Assembly (NCBI GenBank): GCA_002633005.1
Contig: NMRA01000088.1
Span: 319,074 to 383,073, forward strand
Direction of reading: 5' to 3'
Length of the DNA: 64,000 nt
From: Phoronis australis
Taxonomy: Eukaryota; Phoronida; Phoronidae
Shown: positions 1-13,100 of the stretch, piece after piece
Layout: each line of letters starts with the position of its first letter
How positions within the stretch are numbered: the stretch's first letter is position 1
The notes under the pieces: model-generated
What the model was told of the DNA's origin: nothing
Seen by the model: the letters and a program-made list of their open reading frames with translations, nothing else
The model's database searches: none
Translations under genes and position numbers: made by a program

Positions 1-3000
1 ATAAAATAAATTCAACATTTTAGATTTGGACATGACTGAAGAACTGGCAGTAAAATAACATAAGTACCGAGATTGCAATCCAGCATCCACACCATCCTGC
101 CACCCGGAATCCTGTTGAAGACAGCACTCTGCCATCTGCTTGATAGGATTAATGCATTTCACATCTGGAATATCAGACCAAATCCATGAGAGGTCACATG
201 CAGACTGACAGCACAGTGGTGAAATCAGTCACCTTCATCAGTCAGCAATGATAAGGATGCTATAATGTTCTGAGCCTTAGTGGTAGTAAGGCAGATAGCC
301 CATTAACTAGATAATGAGTGCAAAACTGCTTTTTGCACATAGCAATCTCAATGCAAATCGCATTGCAGCATCCCTCATCTGCCAAGCAAAGTGAACCAAT
401 GTGGTGTGTTAATAATACATCAGCTAACACAGAGCTGAGTGTTAACACACTGGCTTTAGTTTGAAGTATTTATTACATCATCACTAGGAATGCAAATAGC
501 TGAGCCTGTGACTTTACACTACACAACAGTATTGGTTAAATATAATTTAACAAAATTTAGATTTTTATTTTAAAGGGAGATCCTGTTAGAGAAGAGACTA
601 AGAATTTTAAGGTAGATGAGGATGATGGTTTTAGATAATGATAAACCGGTCTTTTCACCTGGCTCAACATGAAAGTTTTTGCAGTTCTATTTCTTTAAAA
701 TAACTCCTCAATTTGAAATTGAAACAAAACGTTGGCTCACAAAATTCTCTCAAAACGGTCCCCATAAAATCTGTTTGTTTTAGAAAGACTGATTGTGTTC
801 TTCCAAACCTTGGTGACAAGCTACAGTTATCACTGCTGCAGGGATGATAAAACTTTGAGCAAATTTGTTTTAGGGTTCAACTTTAAGCTGGTCATCATTT
901 GGCTTGAACTGGGTATGATAAATACTGCAAGATAGAGTTGGTCACGGACACCCAACACAATTTGCTCATTTTGAAAATCAAACTAGCACAGAAGTACTTC
1001 ATCCTGTGCTCTACTGTGAATAACACTTATCAAAAACAATAAAAGTTGCCAGTGAAATTCAAATTAATATTCGTTTCAAGCATTTTAAGAGTGTACATGC
1101 ATAATTCTAAGAATGTGTGAAAAACTGTGAAATTGAGAAGTGTAAGATCAAACAAATAATGAAAATTTAAACAGGTGTGTGCATATTGGTATCATTTGCG
1201 AATTATTAGTACAACGGCCATTTCAAATAGTCCAAATTCTGTTATTTGAGACTTGGTGTCCAAGTTAGCTTCCAACTATTGCTGCGGTCAATAACCTAGC
1301 TATTGACAGTAGTTGTATTTTCCATCAGTAAAAATGTTTGAACAGTAAATTTGAAAAGCATCAAGTAACCATCTTCTTCCCAGTGAGAAATATTAACTCT
1401 GACATTTTGGAATTTTATCTGGAGTCAGCACACAACATTGATTAATTTAGAAACAAGCACAGCCGAGTCACAGGCAATGTGTACACGCGCCATTTTCAAA
1501 TTCGCAATGTTTGGGGTTGGTCAACACCAATGAACTTGGAAGCATTGCCTCAAGTTGGTGATGGTTTCATTGATCTTGAAATTGAATCCTATCATGTAAA
1601 TAAAATTATCAGACCAATTTTAAGAGAGAAAAATGCCTAATCCGATTGTTCCATTTTTACTTTAGCTAAACAGGGCGAAATCCAGTTTTAAATCTAAGCG
1701 AGTTTCTTAAGTTTTCAGAACAAACCTAATTCAAATTTAAGAGTTCCATTAGATGGATTTTTTTTAATATTACTTGAAAAATAACACACAAGGTGTACTA
1801 AAATTCCAGTCCAATCTTCAAAATAAATTTTTATGTCATAAAAACAGAAATGTGTCTTTTGAGACCCAACTGCAAGCTACAGCTAGTAGTCGAAGTAAAC
1901 TCAAAAAGTGCAAGGAAGCATTTCAATTACAATTTCATTAACTGTAATAGCAAAATAGCGATTAAAATGACAATTTTAATTAGCCATTTTGTCTCCCCTT
2001 ATAGTGCAATTTATTTGACAAGCCAATTACCACCTAGTGAGACCATAAACCATGAGGAGTGTTCATAGTTTTGAGTTGGTAAAGCTGCGGAAAACATTTT
2101 GTGTAAACACTCAGGAATAGTAATGAATACAGAAATTAAAACAGCAATCAAACTCGTATTATAAATGTACCCCAATGCCACAGAACACCAGCTGAGGAAT
2201 AATGTTACGGTAATACCACCTAGTGCTAGGGAATAGAACTAGCTAGTTCCTAATCTGCAAGCAGTCAGGTTTTTAGTATGTAACCATGGCAACTAACACA
2301 AGCCAACTTACTTCTGTTGCTAAGCAATAACCTTACATCAAACCATCCAAACCCTAATGATAATTAAACTGAGTATGAACTTTAACATCAAACTTCTTCT
2401 CGGGTCTTTTGTGGTTTTGTGAGCCATCATGTCAGTTTTGAGTCTTCAGGGCAATAATAACAAGTTCAATATTTACCACACAGCTAAAACTTACCACAGA
2501 CAAACCAATGCACTAAACATTACTGGTCTGATGGATGTGTCATTTAAAACATAAGAAACTTCTAAATTTGATTCTTGTTGAAAGTTTCAGGAAGAAAAAT
2601 TTACTGAAATATACAATATATGACGAAGGATTCAAATCATTAACACAACAAGAATATATTTTACCTATGCATAGTTGTCAGAAATCAGTCCAGTCACAGA
2701 GAAAGCTGTCAGAGTCTGTAGTGTAACAACAAGTTACTGTGAAACAGTGAGAGTCATGTCCCAAATAAATTCTAGATATCAGATGAAACATGGTCAGCAC
2801 TCGTGGCCATTCTAACTTAGCAAACTGGCATCTTTTGAGTTTACATAAAAGTTAGTGAAGAATTCTTCTTCGGTGAAAAAATATGATAAAAACTGGCCAC
2901 AACGCTTCAATGGGTTTTGATTTGTTGACAGCAGTTTAGAGTCGATTCGGGTTTATTTTAATATGATTCATTCAGCGGGGTGGATAATTGGCGTTTCCGT

Positions 3001-3343
3001 CGTGACAATTGGACAAAAAACTGAGCTTGGCCATTAACAAAAGTAAGATTGCCGATAAAAGGCTTCCAGTATCATCTGTAATACAGACTAAACAGTAATT
3101 AGTTGTAATGAAAGAAATGGTTTTATTTTCTCAAAAATGAATAGGGACCACAAGCCATCTCATTTTCACTGAAAAATACATCTCTTGATTATCATTGTCA
3201 TCGGGCGGACATACCAACAAAAATGTATTTAGCATGGCATTTTTGTTGCCTTTCTTTCAGAAATTGGTGCTATCCCCCAGTCTCTGTTGTTTGAGAATAA
3301 ATAAAACATGCCGCGTATCAACAGTATTGTTCAACCTATCTTA
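1..3343. other. Intergenic or untranslated AT-rich DNA, no gene recognised
   Basis: No open reading frame here exceeds about 80 codons and none resembles a known protein family. The sequence is AT-rich and low in CpG, with scattered poly-A and poly-T runs. If the possible exon at 3344-3610 is real, this stretch would be the first intron of that minus-strand gene. It could equally be the 3' UTR of a gene outside the window. I see no tandem repeat or RNA gene in it. Confidence 0.5.
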
Positions 3344-3610
3344 TTATACACAGCTTTCCATTAACTTACCCTTATATCTTAGAGGCGCTTTCTTCCCTCT
3401 TCCCTGGCCCATGGCTGACGTAAACCTTAACCAAGATTTCTGAAAGATTAATACATAAAATGTCCAAGTTACTATTATCATGATGCAAGTACACACTAAC
3501 ATATTTGGCGTTTTGTCACCCCCCAACGTACCGACTCGATCAGTAACACCGGTGTCCCGGCTCTTTAAGGCAGGGTAAGTTACCAGGGCGATGATCGTCA
3601 AAATAAACAT
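3344..3610 (-). CDS. Possible first exon of an unidentified membrane protein
   Basis: I do not recognise the protein. A true ATG (complement of 3608-3610) opens an 88-codon frame that starts with a short hydrophobic stretch (FILTIIALV) and then has a strong hydrophobic segment of about 20 residues (MLVCTCIMIIVTWTFYVLIF), followed by a basic stretch (GQGRGKKAPLRYK). Straight after AAG, at about 3357, the minus strand reads GTAAGT, a consensus 5' splice site, so the frame may be a first coding exon rather than a whole gene. Upstream on the minus strand, 3.6-4.2 kb is richer in CpG than its surroundings and holds a CRE-like TTACGTCA and a CATATAAGG box, which could be a promoter. No downstream exon was found between 1 and 3344, so it may be a chance frame. 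Confidence 0.25.
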   Translation of the reverse strand: MFILTIIALVTYPALKSRDTGVTDRVGTLGGDKTPNMLVCTCIMIIVTWTFYVLIFQKSWLRFTSAMGQGRGKKAPLRYKGKLMESCV

Positions 3611-6600
3611 GAATCGAAACTAACATGCGTGAAATTATTTAGAAATATGGCGACATCGCATTGCACTGAATGAACATATTATTACTATTATTACTGAAGC
3701 ACAGTTCACCGTCTCACACAACACACGACCGTCGACTGCACTACGACTCTGGTGACTGCGTTATTCGCTGTTACAGAAAATACACCTTGCTGCCATACCT
3801 ACTTAATCCGATTGAATTGCCTCTTGTTATTTTAAGTCGAAGCCTATAAAGAAAAGTTTTACTTTCAAAATGGGCTTTCACCGCTAACACTCCTCCTTCC
3901 GACCTCCAGAGTGCGGCACCGGCAGCCGCCTGCACAAGCACGTGTTAGGGGGATTCCAGCGAGGAAATCCCTTACGTCATTTCCGCTCAACCATATAAGG
4001 CAGTACCGCCCACCTTATTGAGAAAAATGAGGAAGTCAACGTGACGTTTTGAATGAGGGTCGCTGATAAGCCGACCACTCAGGTAACACATAAGGATGGT
4101 CTGAGAAATGACTAATGCGTGGAATATGTTCCGCGTGCTGTTTACCTGAAGTGTCACGAGGTTACGCAGCATATTGTATTGCGCTATTGAATTTACATCC
4201 GCGGTATTGTGATGAACGGTGTTGAGGTTAGGGCCCGGGCTATAGAGAATCCGGTTTCAGTATCACGTCTATGATCCGCTTTTTCAACAGAACTCGTGGA
4301 TTTTGTATTTTATTCGTCATGTTAAGAGGAATACAGCCCAACAGATTCTCATGGGCTTCACATATCTACATGTTTGCAATTAACCAATTTGCTTAGTTTA
4401 CAAACAGGCTTACAAGAAAGGCAACCTGGCGTTGCTCCCAACACAACACTTGATCTTTCAACGAGCAGTCAGTGACGAGGCCGACAAAATGTGATTCCCA
4501 ATGTTTGAACATTTTTTTAAAACCCTAATATCTATTTTTTACTTATTAGTGGAATTAGGGAATTGAAACACGACGACGGGCCGGGTAATCTCCGCAAGTT
4601 CAGCGTTTCCATTGAGGATTTGAATGGATAAACTTTCAAATTTGCAAAGCACACACGTAAAATGACGCAAAATTATGCATATAATCTTGGGAAAATAAGC
4701 TGCCTAAAAGTTTTCGTTACATGATCAGATTCTTTAGTTATCGATCGAAATGTGTTGCATCAGCGCTCGTGAAGAAAAACGAAAACGCAAGGGTTTCGAA
4801 ATAAGTCGGTCCATATTGACCCGTATTGTGATGTTTCTGAGGAATCCACCTGATGTCTGTGGACAATGTGCGTCACTCTTGCTTTGGTATGACAATTAGT
4901 CACTCATCAAAGCGTCACATAAACATCTAAATGGTTCCAGGAACCACGCACCTGAAACTGAAACCCGACACCGTCATGCTCATGCCTGTGTCTTGTGACT
5001 AGGAAGGTTGTTGCTGGTTATTTGGTACAGTTTTACGGGGACTGAAACGACCCTTCTTAAATTTTTGGTAAATTTATCCTGGACGAATACAGGATGGTTT
5101 TTCTGTCCGAACACTTACTGAACTTACTATTGATCCCGTACCGTAAACTGCAAGTTAATTTGGCAAATGGTGCCTTGATCTACGTGATTAGCAAATCTCT
5201 CCGTAACCATGACAATGAAGAAACTGGCCTCCTTGGAGTGATTCCGATAAAGAAACTTTCAATTCAAATATTTTTACAAATAAAAACTACCATTTGAAAT
5301 CAAGTACTTACTGCAAGAAACAAAAAGAGACTAACCGAAAAGACAACTGATCGCCGAACTATAAGTCCCAGAAACTAAAAAACCGCAACATGACGCTACA
5401 TAATCGTATATGTTAAATATAAAACCATCAATAGGTACCTTTCTGTTGTTTTGGGCACGGAGTGTGTTGTTCGCGTTCATCTGTGGAATATGTTTCCAAT
5501 TCCGGTAAAAGTACGAGAGCTTTCTTCATCTAGCATCAGTGTTTTGTAACAATAGACTAAAGGTATTTTGACCATGTCCGACGCTGAGCACTCGCTTGCA
5601 AAAAAATATTCCACAGTAGGCGGCCATACTTATCAAAGTAATAAAAATTAACAAGGTACAGAGAATATCTTTGATTTCCCCTTACCTAACAAAAACATCA
5701 AAGCCATCAACAGTTCAAGAAAATGCTTAAAAAGTTTTTTTGTGAATTGGAAAATGGCGCATGTACCCTTGCCTGTGACATTCTTGATAGCTAAGCAGAG
5801 GCAAAATGACTCCTTAAAATTATTTTGCCAGATTGTAAATAAAATGAATTGAGTTACGTGTATGGCTGACTGAACAATGATTTGAAGACAGTCAAGAAAT
5901 CCTTATTTTTGTCCAAATAAAAGCCATGCGTCATAAGCGCAGGTCATGCTTATGTTTTATCGAAAATTTTCTAACAAACGCTGTTTTTGACATTCACTTA
6001 ACTTCCGAGTATTGTTGGAGACCTTCCTACTCACCTGGATCCGCCCCATCCTACTCACCTCTAAAACATGGGTTTTATTAATTTAATCAGGAGTTCACGA
6101 AAATTTTCTGAGTTCGATAATTAAAGGGGTTCTGTAGCGTTGAATAATAGGAAGTGTCATCGAAATTTCACAGCGACACTCACTGAACATGATAATATTG
6201 GCCACGCTCGTTCGATGCAAAGTTTGTCCACTTCCGTGTGATGTTATCATGTAGAGTTCTAAATACTAATGCGAATGGCCCTAACCGGGGTAGGTAAGGA
6301 TGATATTTGTAATGAAACAAAACTAAAATCGGAATTTGGCAAGTGAAAAAACTACTTAAATATTTCTCCAGGGTAGGAGTGGTGGTAAAAGTCTATTAAT
6401 CATCTCTGCTTTATTTCTGATATAAAACTTAAATGGTTTCAAATTAGACTATCACATAGAATCATAAGCTGTAATTCTTTTTCATATAACTCTGGAGTGG
6501 AGGGCTGGAATACATTCAATACAAGCGCTTTTTGAGAGTAATCTGAAAACCCGATTCATCTTTATTGGCTTTGTTCTTGTATAAAACCCTTTAGGCAATC

Positions 6601-9600
6601 ATTCGAATTTTTTGGAAAAACAACTGTAGTGTTTAATTTGACTCTTTAGATTTTTTGTGATAATTGGGGAACCAGATATTATTAATCTCTTAATTTGTTG
6701 AACTAAATTTCACATATATAAAGAATTTACTCCCCGGCAGTATAGATCGACTAAAAATAGAAATTCTAGATTAATTAAAGTTCAAAATTTTATTTTTTAT
6801 AAAAACTGTAAATTTATTGAATCTGAAACTAGATGGTATCTTGTAGATTCACTCTTTAGCTAAAAGTCTAGGCATCTGATCTCTGTGTGAATGCGAGGTT
6901 TGTATGTGACGTGAATGGTAATTTTCTTAAGTTGTTGGTGTACAATCCTAACTTGGTGATACAACAATTGTTATATCTTTACTGTAATGTGAATTATGGT
7001 TGTACTCTAATAAACACTAAGTACGTAAAAAACTTTGGTAAGATTCTAACTACAGTGGGCACGATATTGAAATATTACTGTACTGGCTGAACATTTTACA
7101 TCTAAATACCATCAACAGACACTGCATTAGTCAAAACAGGTATGGCAATCAATCAAAAATTAAGAATGGGCTCAAAATTTCAGCCTGGTTGGGCTCAGAA
7201 ATAACACTGAACTCTATTTCGTCTACTACAGCAGTTTCATTAGGCAATTTTTACGTTAGCAGGATTTGCACGCAAGTGGCCCCAGAAAGCTGCACTGTTC
7301 ACCCAAGAGTATCCAGGTAGTTCTTCGCCCTTTGATAGCATTTTCACGAAAGACGTCGCTCTAGTCTGTTGGCGACTAGTATAATACATACAGTGTTGGC
7401 TTACGTAGTAAATGCTTTGATAGCGCTATCACAGTTTGGAGGGAGCTAGTCATGGGTTTAGCCGAATGTGTATTGGATGAATTATAGTCCTAAACCAACG
7501 CACCTGTTTAGCGTGCGAGTCAAAGTCAAAGTCAAAGAACAAACAATAAGTAAAGCAAACGACCAAGTACATGACTGTTTTACAACTGAAAAGCAAATAT
7601 TAGCCATCTTCAAATTTTTAAAATTGATGCATTATAAGAGAAATTGGCGATTAGGTTTTCTTCAGCAGCGCGACTAACGGACACGTACATTAATTTGGGA
7701 AAAGATTAGGATGGGTTAGCCACAGTCTGGCTTAAGCTCCCTTAGGCATTGGGGTAACAAAACCCCAAATATTAGCATAGGAGTGGCTGGGCTGAATCCC
7801 CCTACAACCCTCAGCAACAGCGCAACCTGGTGAAGGATGTCAAAATATTAACCTAAGCCTAAAGCAGATCTACGGTAAAAAATTTAGACACCAAAGATTT
7901 GACTCAGGTGAAACTTTATTTGAAGCACCAAAGTGATGCTTTGCTATGTTCAAGGTCTGAGCCCAACTGCATACAAATTATACAGTGGACAGTATCACGT
8001 CACGGTGGCGTAGTCGAAAAATGCTTTTGAGGTCATGCAACAGTCTAACTTATCCAAGGGCAAGTTTTAAAGCTTTATGCAACCCAGATATATACCATAG
8101 CTACCACATGGCAATGTTTTGAAAAATTGTGAGCATTCGATGTCAGTGAAGACCTTGAAGAATGAATAAAGACGATTTTTGATGCATGTAGTCCATACAA
8201 AACAAATTTTAAACAAAACAAAATAATGGTTACTGAGTGGCTGATGAAGTGAATGAATTCACTAAAAGACAACACAGTAGGTTTCAAAGAAGTTGCCGCT
8301 TTATTGTCAAAAAAACATTTGCAGCAAATTTCTGACTCCTTTTTCAATCATTGACAATTTTCTGTAAATTTCCTTCAATTTACACTATAAATTCGATAAA
8401 AAGAGACAAACATCAACAAATTAAATTCATTGTTACCTCTGTTAACATGACGCAAAGCTTCACAATTAGCCCGAGAGCATAGTAATTTCATCTGTACTTA
8501 ATTCTGGTGAATCCCGCTGCGTATTACATCTTAGCGGTATTTATCAACAAAATTCACCACTCTCTTGTTCTTGAAATTACTTAATCTATGTATTCAGTTG
8601 TCAGTATCACTATTAAATTTGTTCAGAATAAGAAAAAACAGCATAGATTGACGGATCTTTTGAGAATTTCAAAAGATTTTAATAAAAGTTCCATTAAATT
8701 AAACACTGGTCATTTTTGAAGTTAAATTTTAAACATGAAAATCTGACATGTTTTCTTACTTGAGTTTTGTTATATTACAGGTAACACTGAACTGCAAACA
8801 AATCTTATCTAAGTCTCACACAGATCTTGAAAACCTTCAAAACACACGGAAATACAACACACATTCATCAGTATGCATCTAAAACTTTTCTGGCAATAAA
8901 GAGTGCACAAGTACTAAACACCAGAAATGATTGAACATCATTATCTAGAATTCCACCACACATGACAGCTGCAAACAAAATTTCATATGGTAGTAGCCAT
9001 CAGTCGTGACCAGGAATGACAGGATAGCAGAGTGAATAAGCTATCACATACGGTAGTTGGAATTTTATCTAATACGACTGGTCATTGCCCGTTAACTTTG
9101 TTGTAAATGGAATTAGGCATGACGCTAAAACATAATTTGGCTTGTTTGCTGTTAGTCGGTAAACCAACCCTTAAGTTCAAATAAAGTAGGAAGTCTGCAT
9201 AGTGAAGTGTAAAATCAAGTGCCATACTCATCGCACTCTAATTGCACATCAAACATTAACCTGCAAGCGTCGAAACTGGGATCACGTGAACACATTTTTC
9301 AAAGAAATAATACAGCGAATACAGCTGCACGGAAATCAAGCGCTTCGAAAGAACTTATTCACTTGAAGATTCGACTTTTACTTTTTGCTTGTCACTTCGT
9401 AATTTGCATTTTTTGGCCTACCAGCGAACTCAGGGACTAAAGCATTCACTGGGCTTATTGGCTGGCATTCGGGTTACTACATGACATCATTACGTCAAAA
9501 CTAGATCACACAAAATGGCATACGATTTGATTTGCTTTTGTTCAATGAAATTAAGAAGAGGCGACACATAACTGATAAGTATGTCTGTGGTTTTCGAAAC

Positions 9601-9739
9601 ATGTCAAGAGAATTTGATTTGGTAAGTACTAACACACTGAACAAGAACTTTCCTCCCATTCTTTTGGTTTATATCCATTCCACCAACAGGTGAAAAGCCC
9701 TCTGGTGGACTTTCAGCTCTGTTTAAGAGCTGAGTATTG
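3611..9739. other. Intergenic DNA between a possible promoter and the UTP23 3' end
   Basis: About 6 kb without a supportable gene. The part from 3.6 to 4.6 kb is richer in CpG and promoter-like than its neighbours. The remainder is AT-rich with only short frames (at most 90 codons) that match nothing. The end nearest UTP23 should include the UTP23 3' UTR, because transcription runs leftward from 9791. Confidence 0.5.
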
Positions 9740-9765
9740 ACTTGTTTGGTGTATACCAAACAAGT
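9740..9765 (-). other. Perfect 11-bp-stem hairpin in the UTP23 3' UTR
   Basis: ACTTGTTTGGT and ACCAAACAAGT pair perfectly around a four-base loop. On the transcribed strand the hairpin lies about 26 nt after the UTP23 stop codon, inside the predicted 3' UTR. It has no U-rich tail, and in an animal gene it is not an intrinsic terminator. It could be an RNA structural element or simply a chance palindrome. Confidence 0.5.
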
Positions 9766-9790
9766 AAAGTCCCATTGTTGAATACTAATT

Positions 9791-10147
9791 CTATGCTTCA
9801 CCAACAACAGGAGAAAACTTCTTTTTCCGCTTTCGTTTTCTCTTCTGTTTTTCTCCGTTTTCTTTCTGCACACTACCACCTTGCACTGTTTTCAGTCTCT
9901 TCTTTTTGCATGATAACGGATTTGGACCTTTTGGGCCTTTCCGTTTTCTTTTCACCGTCCTTTCAGCTTCACCAAACACAGACTTTTTCAAATCTTCCAA
10001 ATTCTGGTGCTGTTTATCGGGGACATCAACACTTCTGGTCTCTAAGAGCGAGGCTTCAGATGGCGCCTCAAGGTTGATGGCGTTGAAATCGATGAACACA
10101 AGGGGGATACCGGGTCTCTTTCTCACTCCATTGCTAACTTCTCTGTC
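9791..10147 (-). CDS. UTP23: UTP23 exon 3 (terminal coding exon)
   Basis: The acceptor is CCAACCACAG followed by GAC AGA GAA. Exon 2 ends on a complete codon, so the phase is 0. The exon encodes about 118 residues: DREVSNGVRKRPGIPLVFI, an acidic linker, GPNPLSCKKKR and the basic tail ending KKFSPVVGEA. The stop is TAG at complement(9791-9793). A frame read from this exon alone could be mis-started at an internal GTG at 10126; the splice acceptor shows that the true exon edge is 10147. Confidence 0.93.
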   Translation of the reverse strand, partial: DREVSNGVRKRPGIPLVFIDFNAINLEAPSEASLLETRSVDVPDKQHQNLEDLKKSVFGEAERTVKRKRKGPKGPNPLSCKKKRLKTVQGGSVQKENGEKQKRKRKRKKKFSPVVGEA

Positions 10148-13100
10148 CTGTGGTTGGAGGGAAGTAACAACAGATTACTTTAGTGGCAACACGTGACAAT
10201 GACAAAGATGATGAATGATGATGATGAATTCAATAATATAAAATCTCAGATCGTGCCACAGTAAGAAGTTCAAATTTGTGTACAATACTAATTGAAAATT
10301 GACATTAATGTTTGAAAATGAGCTTGATGAAATACTGCACTGTTGTACATAACTGTATGTATTGTTAGGTTACGGAACTTGAATATGACATCAGAGTTAT
10401 TGAGATTGTTTAGTTTTCTTATTACACTGAGCTTGAGACAATTACTGATAGAAGACCCGACTGCCACCTGTTGGAAAGACTATCAATTAAGGGTGTTACA
10501 TATAAATGGAACATTGATTTCAACAGAATATGTCTCAAAGAAAACTTGGCGCCCAAATTCACTCATTTGAAAGTGCAGTATACAAGGTAATGGTCACATA
10601 CAGGGGTTCCGCACTTTAAGAACCAGTTTTCTCCACTGAATAACAGGCATCAAACTGGTTCTTGCAATCCGGGACCCCTGTAAGTGAATACGACCGAATG
10701 CAATCATCAATCTAGCACCGAATTTGACGGGCAAGTGGAATTTTATTTTGTCAAAATTCTCAAAAAAATAATCACCAAGAAAACCTCCACATCATCATTA
10801 TCACTTATTTGTGCATCTGTCACAAAAACAAAAATTTAGATAAAACTTTGAGCATTTTAACAATATAACTAACCTTTCAAACATACAAAAAGGGCAATTT
10901 CTGAAATTCGTTTTCTGCAAAATTGAAGATTTGACAAAATAAGTGTCCATACCATAGGGGCTGGGTTTCTTTAAGCTAAGAAATCTGTACATTGAACTTG
11001 TGTCAGATGTCAACAGATTCCGTAGCAATAGACGATCTAAACAAAAATTACGGTAAGTCTCTTCCACGTAAGGTGCACGATGATAGATACACGATGATAG
11101 ATGCAGGATGATAGATGCACGATGATAGATGCACGATGATAGATGCATGATGAAAGATGCACGACGATAGATGCACGACGATAGATGCACGATGATAGAT
11201 ACTTTAAAGGGGAAAGCATCCACTTTTGAGTTTACTTTTAGTAAAAATTCAGATTTCTGGATATCTTTGAGAGATATCTCTCCGTGTTCATTATTGTTCT
11301 CTTAACAGTACTACAACATGGGACAACAGAGAGTGATGTAAACAGCCTTGCAGGTCTTTTGCTGAACCATTCACATTTAAACTTTCTATTGTCCCATGTG
11401 CCTATTGCCCTTTAAGGACAGCCAGTGAACCGTCTCACCTGTGTGGCTATAAACAGCTGGTATTTCTTTGCTTTTCTGGCAATATCCAACAGACATCTGT
11501 GGGCTGGAATGACCGTTGAATGCTTGCATTTCCAAACATCAAACTGTCGTAGTACCTTTAGTGGCCCATACAGCAAAGACCCTGACAACATATATGACAG
11601 CCATTAAGTTCTAAATCACAACTACACATGCGTGCACCCAGCCTAAAAATGGGGGGCCTCGAATTTTTGAGAATGTGGACCTTTTACTAAGATTCAGGAG
11701 GTACGTTCAGAGCTATGAATTGTGCATTCGCCGAATTTTGGTAGTTCCTGCCTTTTTGTAAGCTTTTGTCTTGTTTTTTACTTTTTTCAGAGTTTTTGTT
11801 TCTCTGAGGTGGACCTTTTTTCCCACTTTGCCAAATGGGGGGCTCATTTGAGCCCCCCCTCGTTGCGCACATGTTAAATTTCACTAACCTGCCACATTCA
11901 GTTAATACTCTTTTGAAAAAATTACTCCACAACATTACACTCAACAAGATGTCAGTTCAAAATTACATTCAACAACATGTCAGTTCAACATTACACTCAA
12001 CAGCATGTCAGTTCAACATTACACACAACAACATGTTAGTTCAAGACCTCTGAATACTGATTCTAGTTACAGCTTAAACTCGAAACTTCAGTCAAAAGTG
12101 ACTGACTAATTTTCTCCAATAAAAATGTGCCTAAATCAGCCCTTAGGAGACTCTCATTGCAAATAATGGATGGGAGGGTGCACAGCACTCAGCGGGCACC
12201 CAAGACAAAAACACCCCATGCCAAATGAATTTCGCAAGCTATTATTTAATTCGCGAGATCTATGCGACGGGCATAAGTGCATCGTATGGTAATCGCCTGT
12301 GGGACCCTAGCGCTGTTTACCTTTATTGCATCTTTGTTGAACGTAACAATACAGGCCACATGGACATCGTACGTCATCCTGTTACCGATAAATGCTTACC
12401 ATTATCATAAATTATAAAAAAGAAAAACAAAGTGAACAATAGATACGCCTATCTACCGATATCTATGCGACAAGCTTGCATGCCCTAGTTTCCCGTGGGA
12501 CATGATAAAAACCTTATCCAAGAGAAAGCTGCTTTCACAACTCTCGATCTCCACAGTATTTTAGCATTCCTACTCAAAATTATACTATCAATAGCATGGA
12601 AATAACCACTACACATAACACCTGCGGGCAAAATTCGAGTATGTTCAGGTAGAACGGCATGAGAGCTTCTCTTAATCACTTTCAAAAGGACAATTCTCTT
12701 TGGCCAATTGGTTAAGTTACCTAACTTTGGTGCCAGGCCACAGGGGTTGGAACCCTGGCTCGACCAAGAAAATCTAATGACGAGGTCTTTAGCATTGGTA
12801 CGTTGAATGTCAAAATGAGGCACACGCTTTCTTACCACCGAGACAAAAAAGAATTCTAAAGCTGAGTAATCCAAGGTGACCCGATCTAGTCTCTACAAGT
12901 TTTCATCAAAGTTCACACTTGGTAACAATGGCGGATGGATGATTCAGCCTCTCTCCCCTCCACCCCCCCCCCTTCATTCTAGTCTAATTACAGGTGCTTA
13001 CCTAATTCTTCGCACTCATTCAGGATACACCGTGTGGTAAATAGCTTAACTTCAGAGTCAAAGTATTTGGGCATCTGTTCACGGATGTTTATTTGATAAG

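Noticed and set aside
10801-11223. 140-codon minus-strand frame that at first looked like the missing UTP23 exon (FRNCPF segment)
   Set aside because: The similarity is limited to a few residues and the N-terminal half is tandem repeat. The real exon with matching splice phases is 11439-11581.
12485-12874. 129-codon minus-strand frame
   Set aside because: It runs antisense through a tRNA-derived SINE in UTP23 intron 1 and has no protein similarity.
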